Shown: piece after piece, positions 1-7,542 of the stretch
Numbering within the stretch: the first letter of the stretch is position 1
How the letters are laid out: the number at the start of each line of letters is the position of its first letter
DNA from: Pseudomonadota bacterium
Lineage (GTDB): Bacteria; Pseudomonadota; Alphaproteobacteria; Sphingomonadales; Sphingomonadaceae
DNA length: 64,000 nt
Assembly (NCBI GenBank): GCA_021849075.1
Contig: JAJZTH010000005.1
Span: forward strand, 62,001-126,000
Direction: 5' to 3'
Made by a program: the position numbers and the translations under genes
Notes under the pieces: model-generated
The model's database searches: none
Seen by the model: only the letters and a program-made list of their open reading frames with translations
Told to the model about the DNA's origin: nothing

Positions 1-1
1 C

Positions 2-94
2 GCTCCACGGCCCGGCACGATCGACGATGTGTTGGCCGCAGACGCCGAGGCGCGCGCTCAGGCGGGCCAAGTGATGGAAAGATTGACGGCTTGA
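2..94 (+). CDS. dxr: 1-deoxy-D-xylulose 5-phosphate reductoisomerase, C-terminal end only
   Basis: Thirty C-terminal codons are in the window, ending in TGA; the rest lies upstream of base 1. The visible tail contains IDDVLAADAEARAQAG, which matches the usual DXR C-terminus, a helix with a DDVLAxDxxAR pattern. DXR makes 2-C-methylerythritol 4-phosphate in the non-mevalonate isoprenoid pathway in the cytoplasm. The dxr-rseP-bamA order is well conserved in alphaproteobacteria and supports the call. The stop codon overlaps the TTG start of rseP, so the two are probably translationally coupled. The catalytic domain is not visible, so the identification rests on the tail and the neighbours. Confidence 0.82.
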   Translation, partial: APRPGTIDDVLAADAEARAQAGQVMERLTA

Positions 95-1224
95 TCCATA
101 ATCCCGGTTTCCTGCTGACCGTTCTTGCCTTTGTGGCGGTCATAGGGCCGCTCGTCTTCGTGCATGAGCTGGGCCATTATCTGGTCGGCCGCTGGTGCGG
201 GGTGAAGGCGGAAGCCTTTTCGATCGGCTTCGGGCCGGAGCTGTTCGCCTGGGTCGACCGGCGGGGCACGCGCTGGCGCGTCGCGGCGCTGCCGCTGGGC
301 GGCTATGTCCGCTTCAAGGGCGACATGAATGCGGCGAGCATGACCGATCCGGCCTGGCTGGAAATGTCGGCGAAGGACCGGGCGGAAAGCTTCCCCGCCA
401 AGCCGCTGTGGCAGCGCGCGGCGATCGTGGCGGCGGGACCGGCGATCAATTTCCTGTTCGCCATCCTGATCCTTGCGACCTTTGCCTTCGTCCATGGCGA
501 AAGCCGCACGCCCGCCGTTGCGGGTCTGGTGCAGCCGGGCAGTGCAGCCGCGTCGGCGGGCATCGTTGCGGGCGACCGCATCGTGTCGCTGGGCGGCCGC
601 ACCATGACGACGTTTGACGATATCCGTCTCTATGCGCAGATCCGCCCCGGCGAGCCGGTGGAGATCGTGCTGGATCGGAATGGCGACCGGATCGTCAAGC
701 AGGGGCGGATCGGCAGCGTGGCCGAGGATGACGGGCTGGGCAACAAGTTCAACGTCGGACGTCTGGGCATCGGGCCGGGCAAACCGGTGATCGAACCGGT
801 CAGCCTGTGGCGCGCGCCGGTCGTGGCGATCGAGCGCACCGGGCAGATCATCCGCACCATGGTCGAAACGCTGGGCCAGATTGCCAGCGGCGGCCGGTCG
901 GTCAAGGAACTGGGCGGGCCGCTGAAGATCGCGCAGGTTTCGGGGCAGGCGGCGACGCTGGGGGTCGAAAGCTTCATCTTCTTCGCCGCGCTCATCTCGA
1001 TTAACTTGGGGTTCATCAACCTCTTGCCAATTCCCATGCTGGATGGCGGGCATCTGCTCTTTTACGGGATTGAAGCGGTGCAGCGGCGGCCGGTGAGCGC
1101 GCAGGCGCAGGAATGGGCCTATCGGTCGGGGCTGGCGGTGCTGATGGCGATGATGCTGCTGGTGACTTTCAACGATTTGTCGTCTTTCGGGCTGTGGAAA
1201 AGCCTGTCTGGCTTGATCGGCTGA
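91..1224 (+). CDS. rseP: RseP-type site-2 zinc metalloprotease
   Basis: Inner-membrane intramembrane protease of the M50 family, 377 residues. HELGH near residues 25-29 supplies the zinc ligands and catalytic Glu inside the first membrane helix. A PDZ domain lies around residues 130-200 (VAGLVQPGSAAASAGIVAGD). The second motif, NLLPIPMLDGGH, gives the third zinc ligand near residue 320. In E. coli RseP cleaves anti-sigma factor RseA and remnant signal peptides; its target here is not visible. The start chosen is TTG overlapping the dxr stop, because the N-terminal helix is needed and no ATG precedes HELGH in frame. It lies in one run with dxr, bamA, skp and fabZ. Confidence 0.95.
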   Translation: MIHNPGFLLTVLAFVAVIGPLVFVHELGHYLVGRWCGVKAEAFSIGFGPELFAWVDRRGTRWRVAALPLGGYVRFKGDMNAASMTDPAWLEMSAKDRAESFPAKPLWQRAAIVAAGPAINFLFAILILATFAFVHGESRTPAVAGLVQPGSAAASAGIVAGDRIVSLGGRTMTTFDDIRLYAQIRPGEPVEIVLDRNGDRIVKQGRIGSVAEDDGLGNKFNVGRLGIGPGKPVIEPVSLWRAPVVAIERTGQIIRTMVETLGQIASGGRSVKELGGPLKIAQVSGQAATLGVESFIFFAALISINLGFINLLPIPMLDGGHLLFYGIEAVQRRPVSAQAQEWAYRSGLAVLMAMMLLVTFNDLSSFGLWKSLSGLIG

Positions 1225-1314
1225 CGCGCATCGGGCAGGGATGCGCCGTTCGGCGGCGTCTGTTGCGGCAGAAACATGGAATCTGGATTTTTTGAGGTGA
1301 AGCGGGTGACAGCG

Positions 1315-3963
1315 ATGAACAGCAGCATGCGGCAGCGTCCGGTCGTATTCGCCCTGTTGGCGACGACCATGATCGCGGGCCTGCCCATGGCTCCCGCAAT
1401 GGCGCAGGATGCGCCGGCGCCTGCCGCCACGCCGACGGCGGCATCGGCCGTCGCGCCGCAGGGCACGATCCGCGCCATTACCGTCAACGGCACCCAGCGG
1501 CTGGAGCAGGACACGGTATTGTCCTACACCAAGCTGCGCATTGGCCAGCCCTATACCCAGGAAAGCCTGGATCAGGCGCTGCGCGACCTGTACGAAACCG
1601 AACTGTTCGCCGACGTCCAGATCCGCAACGACAATGGCTCCCTCATCGTTGAGGTGAAGGAAAATCCGGTGATCAACCGGATCGTCCTTGAAGGTAATAA
1701 GCGCCTTAAGGAAGACAAGATTCGTCCTGAAATAAAACTGGCTCCGCGCCAGATTTATACCCGGTCGAAGGTTCGCGCCGACGTTGCCCGCATCGTGGAA
1801 CTGTATCGCCGGCAGGGCCGTTTTGCCGCGACGATCGAGCCGAAGATGGTCCAGCTGGACCAGAATCGCGTCGATATCGTGTTCGAAATTTCGGAAGGGC
1901 CAAAGTCCAAGGTCCGCCAGATCAACATCATCGGCAACGAAAAGTTCAAGGACGGCGAACTGCGCGGCCAGATGGTGACGAAGCAGTCGCGCTGGTTCCG
2001 CATCTTCTCGTCGGGCACCAGCTATGATCCCGATCGTCTGGCCTATGACCAGCAGAAGCTGCGTCAATTCTACCTGACCGAAGGCTATGCCGATTTCCGC
2101 GTGATTTCCGCCGTGGCGGAACTGACGCCCGACAAGCAGGACTTCATCATCACCTATGTGGTGGAAGAAGGCGATCGCTACAAGTTCGGCGATGTGAAGG
2201 TCGAATCCGACATTCGCGACCTGTCCGGCGACAGCCTGACCAAGCGCCTGCCAATGAAGAAGGGCGACTGGTACAACGCCAAGCTGGTGGAAGACACGGT
2301 CGACACGCTGAGCGAGACGGCCGGCCTGTTCGGCTATGCCTTTGCCGATGTATCGCCCGACTTCAACCGCGAGAAGGAATCGCTGACGATGGGGATTAAT
2401 TTCCGCATCGCCAATGCGCCGCGCGTCTATGTCGAGCGGGTCGATATCAACGGCAACACGCTGACGCAGGACAAGGTCGTGCGCCGCGAATTCCGTCTGG
2501 CCGAAGGGGATGCGTTCAACAGCTTCCTCGTCAAGCGTTCCAAGGACCGCATCAACTCGCTCGGCTTCTTCCAGGAAAAGCTGGATATCGAGCAGAAGCC
2601 CGGTTCCGCGCCCGACCGCATCGTGCTGGAAACCAATGTGCAGGAAAAATCGACCGGCGAACTGTCGCTGTCGGCCGGCTATTCCTCGCTGGAACGCTTC
2701 ATCATCGCGGCGTCGATCACCCAGCGCAACTTCCGCGGCAAGGGCCAGGAACTGCGGACCTCGGTCAATTATTCGGCCTATTCCAAGTCGGTGGAAGTCG
2801 GGTTCACCGAACCCTATTTCATGGACAAGAATATCGCGCTGGGCGGCGACATTTATCGCCGCGACCTCAACAGCTTCCGCTATCTGACCAGCAATACCCG
2901 CGATACGACCTATGAACAGTCGACCACCGGCTTCCAGCTGCGCGCAGGCGTGCCGCTGACCGAATATATGTCGCTGGCGCTGCGCTATACGTTGAACTTT
3001 GACGATGTGACGCTGGATCAGGACACCTATTACACCAATGGCGTCTGCGATCCGTTGCTGGCTGGCCGTTATCTGTGCGACGCGATCGGCAAGCGGACGA
3101 CATCGTCCATCGGCTACTCGCTGATCTATGACACCCGCGACAATCGCATCCGTGCGACGCGCGGCCAGAACGTCACGCTGAGCCAGGATTTCGCCGGGCT
3201 TGGCGGCAGCGTCAAATATGTCCGCACCCGCCTGTCCGCGTCCAAATATGTGCCGCTGGGCGCGGGTTTCATCTTCTCGCTCTCGGCCGAGGGCGGCTAT
3301 ATTCACAGCCTGGAAGGCACGCGCCGCGATTCCACCGGGCAGGAAGTTGATCCGATCCGCCTGACCGACCGCTTCTTCCTGGGCGAACCGCAGATCCGCG
3401 GCTTCGACATTCGCGGCGTCGGCCCGCGCGTGAAGCGCTATTATCTGACGTCGCAGACCGATGCGGACGGCAACACCACCTATGTCCGCAACAACAGCAA
3501 CAACAATGTGTCGGACGACGCGCTGGGCGGCCGGGTCTATTATATGGCACGCGCCGAAGTCGAAATCCCGCTGGGGTCTGGCGCGCGTGAAATGGGCCTG
3601 CGTCCGTCCGTCTTCATGGACGTCGGTGCGGTTGCTGGCCTGAAAAATCCAGGCACGATCAACTTTGCCGGTTATTGCACCGTCACCACGGGTTCGGGCA
3701 CCAGTGCGACCTCCACGACTGTCCGCGCACCCTCCGTCGGCAATTGCGATACGCCTGCGGTTGGATCGACCGCCAGCTATTCGGGTGGCGCGTTTGAAGA
3801 AGAATATCTCGGCGACACGCTTTCACCGCGTCTGTCGGTGGGCTTTGGCGTCAACTGGAACTCGCCCTTCGGCCCGTTCCGCATCGACATCGCCAAGGCC
3901 CTGCTCAAGGAACCAGGGGACGACAACAAACTCATCACCTTCAACGTAGGGACTCAATTCTGA
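1315..3963 (+). CDS. bamA: Outer membrane protein assembly factor BamA
   Basis: Central Omp85 insertase for outer-membrane beta-barrels. From the ATG at 1315 it has 882 residues. A signal peptide ends near PAMAQ, POTRA repeats follow (about residues 50-420), then a 16-strand barrel. The conserved IRGF of loop 6 is in EPQIRGFDIRG, and the protein ends in FNVGTQF with the terminal Phe typical of barrel proteins. In-frame starts also exist at 1276 and 1306 (GTG); 1315 gives the best signal peptide, and AGGTGAAGC-like bases lie upstream. The L6 region carries Asn- and Ser/Thr-rich loop insertions. The stop overlaps the skp start by one base. Confidence 0.96.
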   Translation: MNSSMRQRPVVFALLATTMIAGLPMAPAMAQDAPAPAATPTAASAVAPQGTIRAITVNGTQRLEQDTVLSYTKLRIGQPYTQESLDQALRDLYETELFADVQIRNDNGSLIVEVKENPVINRIVLEGNKRLKEDKIRPEIKLAPRQIYTRSKVRADVARIVELYRRQGRFAATIEPKMVQLDQNRVDIVFEISEGPKSKVRQINIIGNEKFKDGELRGQMVTKQSRWFRIFSSGTSYDPDRLAYDQQKLRQFYLTEGYADFRVISAVAELTPDKQDFIITYVVEEGDRYKFGDVKVESDIRDLSGDSLTKRLPMKKGDWYNAKLVEDTVDTLSETAGLFGYAFADVSPDFNREKESLTMGINFRIANAPRVYVERVDINGNTLTQDKVVRREFRLAEGDAFNSFLVKRSKDRINSLGFFQEKLDIEQKPGSAPDRIVLETNVQEKSTGELSLSAGYSSLERFIIAASITQRNFRGKGQELRTSVNYSAYSKSVEVGFTEPYFMDKNIALGGDIYRRDLNSFRYLTSNTRDTTYEQSTTGFQLRAGVPLTEYMSLALRYTLNFDDVTLDQDTYYTNGVCDPLLAGRYLCDAIGKRTTSSIGYSLIYDTRDNRIRATRGQNVTLSQDFAGLGGSVKYVRTRLSASKYVPLGAGFIFSLSAEGGYIHSLEGTRRDSTGQEVDPIRLTDRFFLGEPQIRGFDIRGVGPRVKRYYLTSQTDADGNTTYVRNNSNNNVSDDALGGRVYYMARAEVEIPLGSGAREMGLRPSVFMDVGAVAGLKNPGTINFAGYCTVTTGSGTSATSTTVRAPSVGNCDTPAVGSTASYSGGAFEEEYLGDTLSPRLSVGFGVNWNSPFGPFRIDIAKALLKEPGDDNKLITFNVGTQF

Positions 3964-4613
3964 TGAAGACGATTTTCAAGGCTGCGGCGCTGACGCTGGC
4001 CCCCATGACTGCCATTGCGATGACCGCCGTGCCGGCCGTTGCCCAGACCAAGTCGGGCATCGCCGTCGTCGATCTGGAGGAAGCCGTCGCCAAGAGCGCG
4101 GCCTTCACCACCGCGATGACCCAGATGCAGACGACCTACAAGCCGCAGCTGGATCAGGTGAATACGCGCCGCGCTGCGATCGAAACCGATCTCAAGACCA
4201 AGAATGACGCGCTGCAGGCCGCCTACAAGGCTGCTGGCAACAAGCCGACCCCGGCGATCGAAACCCAGTATCAGCAGTTGCAGCAGGCCCAGCAGGCCGG
4301 TCAGGCCGAATTGCAGCGCCTGACCCAGCCGGTCGCGCTGGCCCGCGCCTATGTCGAGGAACAGGTCGTCGCCAAGCTGGACGACGCGCTGAAGGCCGCG
4401 ACCGCCAAGACCAAGTCGGAAATCGTGTTCAAGAAAGCCGCGACCGAAAGCTTCGGCGCGGGCGCGGACATCACCGACGAAGTCGTGACCGAACTCAACA
4501 CGCTGGTTCCCAGCGTCGGCATCACCCCGCCGGCCGGCTGGCAGCCGGGCGGTCGCCAGGCTCCGGCCGCTGCTGCTCCGGCGACCCCGGCGCAGGCGCC
4601 CAAGTCGCGCTGA
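3963..4613 (+). CDS. skp: OmpH/Skp-family periplasmic chaperone
   Basis: Exported 216-residue protein with a signal peptide ending near AVPAVAQ, then a long Ala/Gln/Lys-rich helical hairpin (about residues 40-170) typical of the Skp tentacles. The C-terminus is Pro/Ala-rich (residues 180-216), longer than in E. coli Skp (161 residues). Skp holds unfolded outer-membrane proteins in the periplasm and passes them to BamA, consistent with its place directly after bamA. Its ATG overlaps the bamA stop (TGATG), indicating coupling. The usual downstream gene lpxD is missing; fabZ follows after four bases. Confidence 0.9.
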   Translation: MKTIFKAAALTLAPMTAIAMTAVPAVAQTKSGIAVVDLEEAVAKSAAFTTAMTQMQTTYKPQLDQVNTRRAAIETDLKTKNDALQAAYKAAGNKPTPAIETQYQQLQQAQQAGQAELQRLTQPVALARAYVEEQVVAKLDDALKAATAKTKSEIVFKKAATESFGAGADITDEVVTELNTLVPSVGITPPAGWQPGGRQAPAAAAPATPAQAPKSR

Positions 4614-4617
4614 TCGC

Positions 4618-5094
4618 ATGACGGGAGAGGTTGAATCGACCGCGCGTGGCCCGATGGATATCCGTCGGGTCATGGCCGCGCTGCCGCACCGCTACCCGAT
4701 GCTGCTGGTCGATCGTGTGGTGTCGCTGGTCCCCGGCCAGTCGATCCACGCGATCAAGGCGGTGTCGGTGAACGAACCCTTTTTCCAGGGGCATTTCCCG
4801 ACCCGGCCGATCATGCCCGGCGTGCTGATCGTGGAAGCGATGGCGCAGGCCGCCGGCGTGCTGGCGGTGGAATCGATGAACCTCGCCGACAGCGGCAAGC
4901 TCGTCTATTTCATGAGCATCGACGGCGCGAAATTCCGGTCGCCGGTGGAGCCGGGCTGCCTGCTCGACCTGCATGTCGAAGTGACGCAGAATCGCGGCGC
5001 GATCTGCAAGTTCAGCGGCAAGGCGATGATCGACGGCAAGCTGGCGTCGGAAGCCAATTTCGTTGCGATGATCACCGATCCGCCCAAGGACTGA
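4618..5094 (+). CDS. fabZ: 3-hydroxyacyl-ACP dehydratase FabZ
   Basis: Cytosolic hot-dog-fold dehydratase of type II fatty-acid synthesis, 158 residues. The diagnostic active-site block is present: catalytic His in [13 protein letters not shown] and catalytic Glu in LIVEAMAQA (about residues 60-80). The N-terminus ([19 protein letters not shown]) matches the family. In most Gram-negative bacteria fabZ lies between lpxD and lpxA; here it follows skp directly and is followed by a terminator and rpmE. It therefore appears retained for fatty-acid synthesis only. Last gene of the dxr-rseP-bamA-skp-fabZ run. Confidence 0.96.
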   Translation: MTGEVESTARGPMDIRRVMAALPHRYPMLLVDRVVSLVPGQSIHAIKAVSVNEPFFQGHFPTRPIMPGVLIVEAMAQAAGVLAVESMNLADSGKLVYFMSIDGAKFRSPVEPGCLLDLHVEVTQNRGAICKFSGKAMIDGKLASEANFVAMITDPPKD

Positions 5095-5119
5095 CCGGCT
5101 TTTCATTGCCGGACTTGCC

Positions 5120-5158
5120 AAGGCGCGCCGAAACCGCTAACGGCGCGCCTTCGCATTT
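5120..5158 (+). terminator. Intrinsic terminator after fabZ
   Basis: A 10-bp perfect GC-rich stem, AAGGCGCGCC paired with GGCGCGCCTT (5120-5129 and 5142-5151), is followed by CGCATTTTTT. It lies 25 bases after the fabZ stop and separates the envelope operon from rpmE. Confidence 0.85.
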
Positions 5159-5206
5159 TTTCGCATCCGGCCGGTCGGAAACCGGCCATTTAAGGAGCAT
5201 GACGCC

Positions 5207-5431
5207 ATGAAGGCCAATACCCACCCCGACTACCACTATATCACCGTCCAGATGACCGACGGCACCACCTTCCAGACCCGTTCGACCTGGGGCAAGGAAG
5301 GCGACACGCTGGCGCTCGACATCGACCCTAAGTCGCACCCGGCCTGGACGGGCGGCAACCGTCAGCTGGACACCGGCGGTCAGGTGGCGCGCTTCAACAA
5401 GCGTTTCGGCGGTCTGACGCTGAAGAAGTAA
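5207..5431 (+). CDS. rpmE: 50S ribosomal protein bL31
   Basis: Ribosomal large-subunit protein of 74 residues starting [19 protein letters not shown], a clear bL31 N-terminus. It contains no cysteine, so it is the zinc-independent (C-minus) form. A strong Shine-Dalgarno (TAAGGAGC) precedes the ATG by about 8 bases. It is flanked by intrinsic terminators on both sides and therefore looks monocistronic. A short GC-rich hairpin (GGCCGGT / ACCGGCC, about 5169-5187) just upstream of the ribosome binding site could be an autoregulatory leader, but this is only inferred. Confidence 0.95.
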   Translation: MKANTHPDYHYITVQMTDGTTFQTRSTWGKEGDTLALDIDPKSHPAWTGGNRQLDTGGQVARFNKRFGGLTLKK

Positions 5432-5454
5432 TCGGCCTTCGATGGTTGAATGGA

Positions 5455-5482
5455 AAGGGCGCCCAAGGGCGCCCTTTTTTGT
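5455..5482 (+). terminator. Intrinsic terminator after rpmE
   Basis: Near-perfect inverted repeat AAGGGCGCCC / GGGCGCCCTT with a two-base loop (5455-5476), followed by a T run to 5480. It lies 23 bases after the rpmE stop. Confidence 0.9.
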
Positions 5483-5540
5483 GTTTGCTCTGTGTGGGAA
5501 GGGTACGCCGCGCAGCGGCGCTCTGCCGTCGAGAGGTTTG

Positions 5541-5592
5541 AGGCTCGCTTCGCTCGCCACCCACCCCAACCCCTCCCTGAAAGGGAGGGGCT
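5541..5592. repeat. Dispersed palindromic repeat, copy A (single unit)
   Basis: The unit has a GCTCGCTTCGCTCGC segment, a CCACCCCAAC linker and the palindrome CCCCTCCCTGAAAGGGAGGGG (5570-5590). It lies directly downstream of the aroB stop. Related paired units are at 37794-37922 and 60331-60462. Confidence 0.8.
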
Positions 5593-5596
5593 AATA

Positions 5597-6712
5597 TCAT
5601 GCGCTCGCCTGCGCCCGTTCCTCATCCAGAAACGCCGCCACATCGTCCAGCACGACGTCCTTCGACAGGAAGGTCTGGCCGATGCCGCGCGCCAGCAGGA
5701 AGGGCAGGGTGCCGGCCGCCATCTTCTTGTCATGCAGCATATGGCCGACCAGCTCCGCGCCATCCGCGCGCACATGGGCGGTGGCGAGGTCGTGGGGCAG
5801 GCCCACGGCTTGAAGATGTGCGGTGACGCGCGCGGCTTCCTCCGCAGAACATAGGCCAAGGCGCGCCGAATAGCGGAAGGCCAGCGCCATGCCCGCCGCG
5901 ACGCCTTCGCCATGGAGCAACGTGTCGGAAAAGCCGGTGTCGGCCTCCAGCGCGTGGCCGAAGGTGTGGCCAAGATTGAGCAGCGCGCGGCGGCCCGATG
6001 TTTCGCGTTCGTCGTCGGCGACGATCGCGGCCTTGGCCTGCACGCTCTTTTCGATCGCATGGGTGCGCGCGTCTGGATCGCCGGCGAGCAGCGCACTGGC
6101 ATGGGCTTCGCACCAGTCGAAGAAATCGGGATCGTCGATCAGGCCATATTTCACGACTTCGGCATAGCCGGCGCGGGTTTCGCGCGGCGGCAGGCTGTCG
6201 AGGGTCGAGGGGTCGATCAGGACGAGGGCGGGCTGGTAGAAGGCGCCGATCAGATTCTTGCCGGCCTTCGCATTGATTGCGGTCTTGCCGCCGACCGACG
6301 AATCGACCTGCGCCAGCAGGGTGGTGGGCACCTGGATGAAGTGGCAGCCGCGCTTCAGGATCGAGGCGGCAAAGCCCACCAGATCGCCGATCACGCCGCC
6401 GCCCAGCGCGATGATATGGTCGCCGCGCTCAATCTCCAGCGCCAGCAGCGCGTCGAGCAGCTGCTCCAGATGACGCCAGCTCTTGGTCTGTTCGCCCGGC
6501 GGCAGGATGATCGGCTCCACCGCGACATTGGCGGCGCGCAGGCTGGCCTCCAGCCGTGGCAGCTGTGCCTTGGCGACATTCGCGTCGGTCACGACCACCA
6601 GCCGCCCCTTGCGCGCATAACCGCGCAATATGTCGCCGGCGCGATCCAGTGCGCCCTGTTCGATCAGGATGTCGTAACTGCGCGCGTCCAGCGCGACCCG
6701 GACTAATGCCAT
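5597..6712 (-). CDS. aroB: 3-dehydroquinate synthase
   Basis: Second enzyme of the shikimate pathway; converts DAHP to 3-dehydroquinate using NAD and a divalent metal in the cytoplasm. It has 371 residues, the family's usual length. Visible motifs: NAD-binding ALGGGVIGDLVGF (about residues 103-115), VPTTLLAQVDSSVGGKTAIN (about 128-147), and metal-binding His in LNLGHTFGHALE. Its start overlaps the end of aroK by 10 bases, so aroK-aroB form a coupled pair for aromatic amino-acid and folate precursors. A palindromic repeat sits just past its stop. Confidence 0.97.
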   Translation of the reverse strand: MALVRVALDARSYDILIEQGALDRAGDILRGYARKGRLVVVTDANVAKAQLPRLEASLRAANVAVEPIILPPGEQTKSWRHLEQLLDALLALEIERGDHIIALGGGVIGDLVGFAASILKRGCHFIQVPTTLLAQVDSSVGGKTAINAKAGKNLIGAFYQPALVLIDPSTLDSLPPRETRAGYAEVVKYGLIDDPDFFDWCEAHASALLAGDPDARTHAIEKSVQAKAAIVADDERETSGRRALLNLGHTFGHALEADTGFSDTLLHGEGVAAGMALAFRYSARLGLCSAEEAARVTAHLQAVGLPHDLATAHVRADGAELVGHMLHDKKMAAGTLPFLLARGIGQTFLSKDVVLDDVAAFLDEERAQASA

Positions 6713-7251
6713 GCCGTCAATTGCTCCATGATCCGCTCGACCGCGACTTCGTGCGGGGCGGCGATGCTTTTCACATGAATGGGGGCGAGCGCGTAGATCG
6801 GATTACGCACCGCCGCCAGTTCGGTCAGCACCACGCGCGGATCGCGGTTCTTGAGCAGCGGCCGGGTTTCCCGGCGGCCGACACGGTCCACCAGCACGTC
6901 GATGTCGGCGTCCAGCCAGACCGCTACGGCGCCGTCCAATATCAGCTTGCGGGTTTCATCCTGCATGAAGGCGCCGCCGCCGGTCGCGATCACCTTGGGC
7001 GCGCCGTCCATCAGCCGGGCGATCACGCGGCGTTCGCCGTCGCGGAAATAGGATTCGCCATAGCGTTCGAAAATCTCCGCCACGCTCATGCCGGCGGCCT
7101 TTTCAATCTCTTCGTCCGCATCGACGAAGATCACGCCCAGCCGCGCCGCAAGGCGGCGGCCAACGGTGGATTTGCCCACGCCCATCATGCCCACCAATAC
7201 GATGGGACCGCGCCTGGTCTGGCTCTCCGGGATTTTGCTGTTTCGCTGCAT
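6703..7251 (-). CDS. aroK: Shikimate kinase
   Basis: Phosphorylates shikimate at O3 with ATP; 182 residues from the ATG at 7251. P-loop GMMGVGKSTVGRRLA (about residues 20-34), shikimate-binding VDADEEIE and FRDGER, and the Walker B-like ATGGGAF are all present. The frame is open further upstream, but that extension overlaps the divergent gene at 7349 and is not conserved in character, so the start before QRNSKIPESQ is preferred. It is co-transcribed with aroB and divergent from the 7349-10310 run. Confidence 0.94.
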   Translation of the reverse strand: MQRNSKIPESQTRRGPIVLVGMMGVGKSTVGRRLAARLGVIFVDADEEIEKAAGMSVAEIFERYGESYFRDGERRVIARLMDGAPKVIATGGGAFMQDETRKLILDGAVAVWLDADIDVLVDRVGRRETRPLLKNRDPRVVLTELAAVRNPIYALAPIHVKSIAAPHEVAVERIMEQLTAWH

Positions 7252-7348
7252 GGCGAGGGGGGCTATACAGCCAGCCGTCGCAGAGGCAAATCGCATCTTT
7301 TCCCCCGACGCCCGGCCTTGCAGGTCGATCAGCTTAAGCCAAGGACCT

Positions 7349-7537
7349 ATGAAGAATAATCGCAACTTCGTCAGTTTCGAAAGCAGTTCGCGCCGCCGTG
7401 GCGGTCGATTGCCGATCATTCCCATCGCTCTGGTCGTGCTGATCGCGCTTTTGCTCGCCTTTTTCTGGTCGCGCGGTGGTGAAAAGCCGCAGCAGCCCGT
7501 CGAAAAGATCATCCCCGCAGAGAAGCTGGGCCAGTAA
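7349..7537 (+). CDS. Small single-pass membrane protein, unknown function
   Basis: 62 residues from an ATG preceded by AAGGA at 7341-7345. The N-terminus is basic (SSRRRGGR), followed by one strongly hydrophobic helix (IIPIALVVLIALLLAFFW, about residues 23-40) and a short polar tail (EKIIPAEKLGQ). Charge distribution predicts a cytoplasmic N-terminus. It starts a tight run with the exported protein at 7543 (5-base gap) and xerD, so it is probably a component of that operon. I do not recognise a named family. Confidence 0.75.
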   Translation: MKNNRNFVSFESSSRRRGGRLPIIPIALVVLIALLLAFFWSRGGEKPQQPVEKIIPAEKLGQ

Positions 7538-7542
7538 GGCGG

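Noticed and set aside
58..3306. A 1,082-codon open frame on the minus strand opposite rseP and bamA
   Set aside because: Its residues are the Arg/Gln/Ala/Ile-rich mix produced by reading GC-rich genes backwards. It shows no motif, and the plus strand holds clear rseP and bamA.
5160..5206. Riboswitch-like structure in the rpmE leader
   Set aside because: Only one short GC-rich hairpin is visible and it matches no riboswitch class. At most an r-protein leader.
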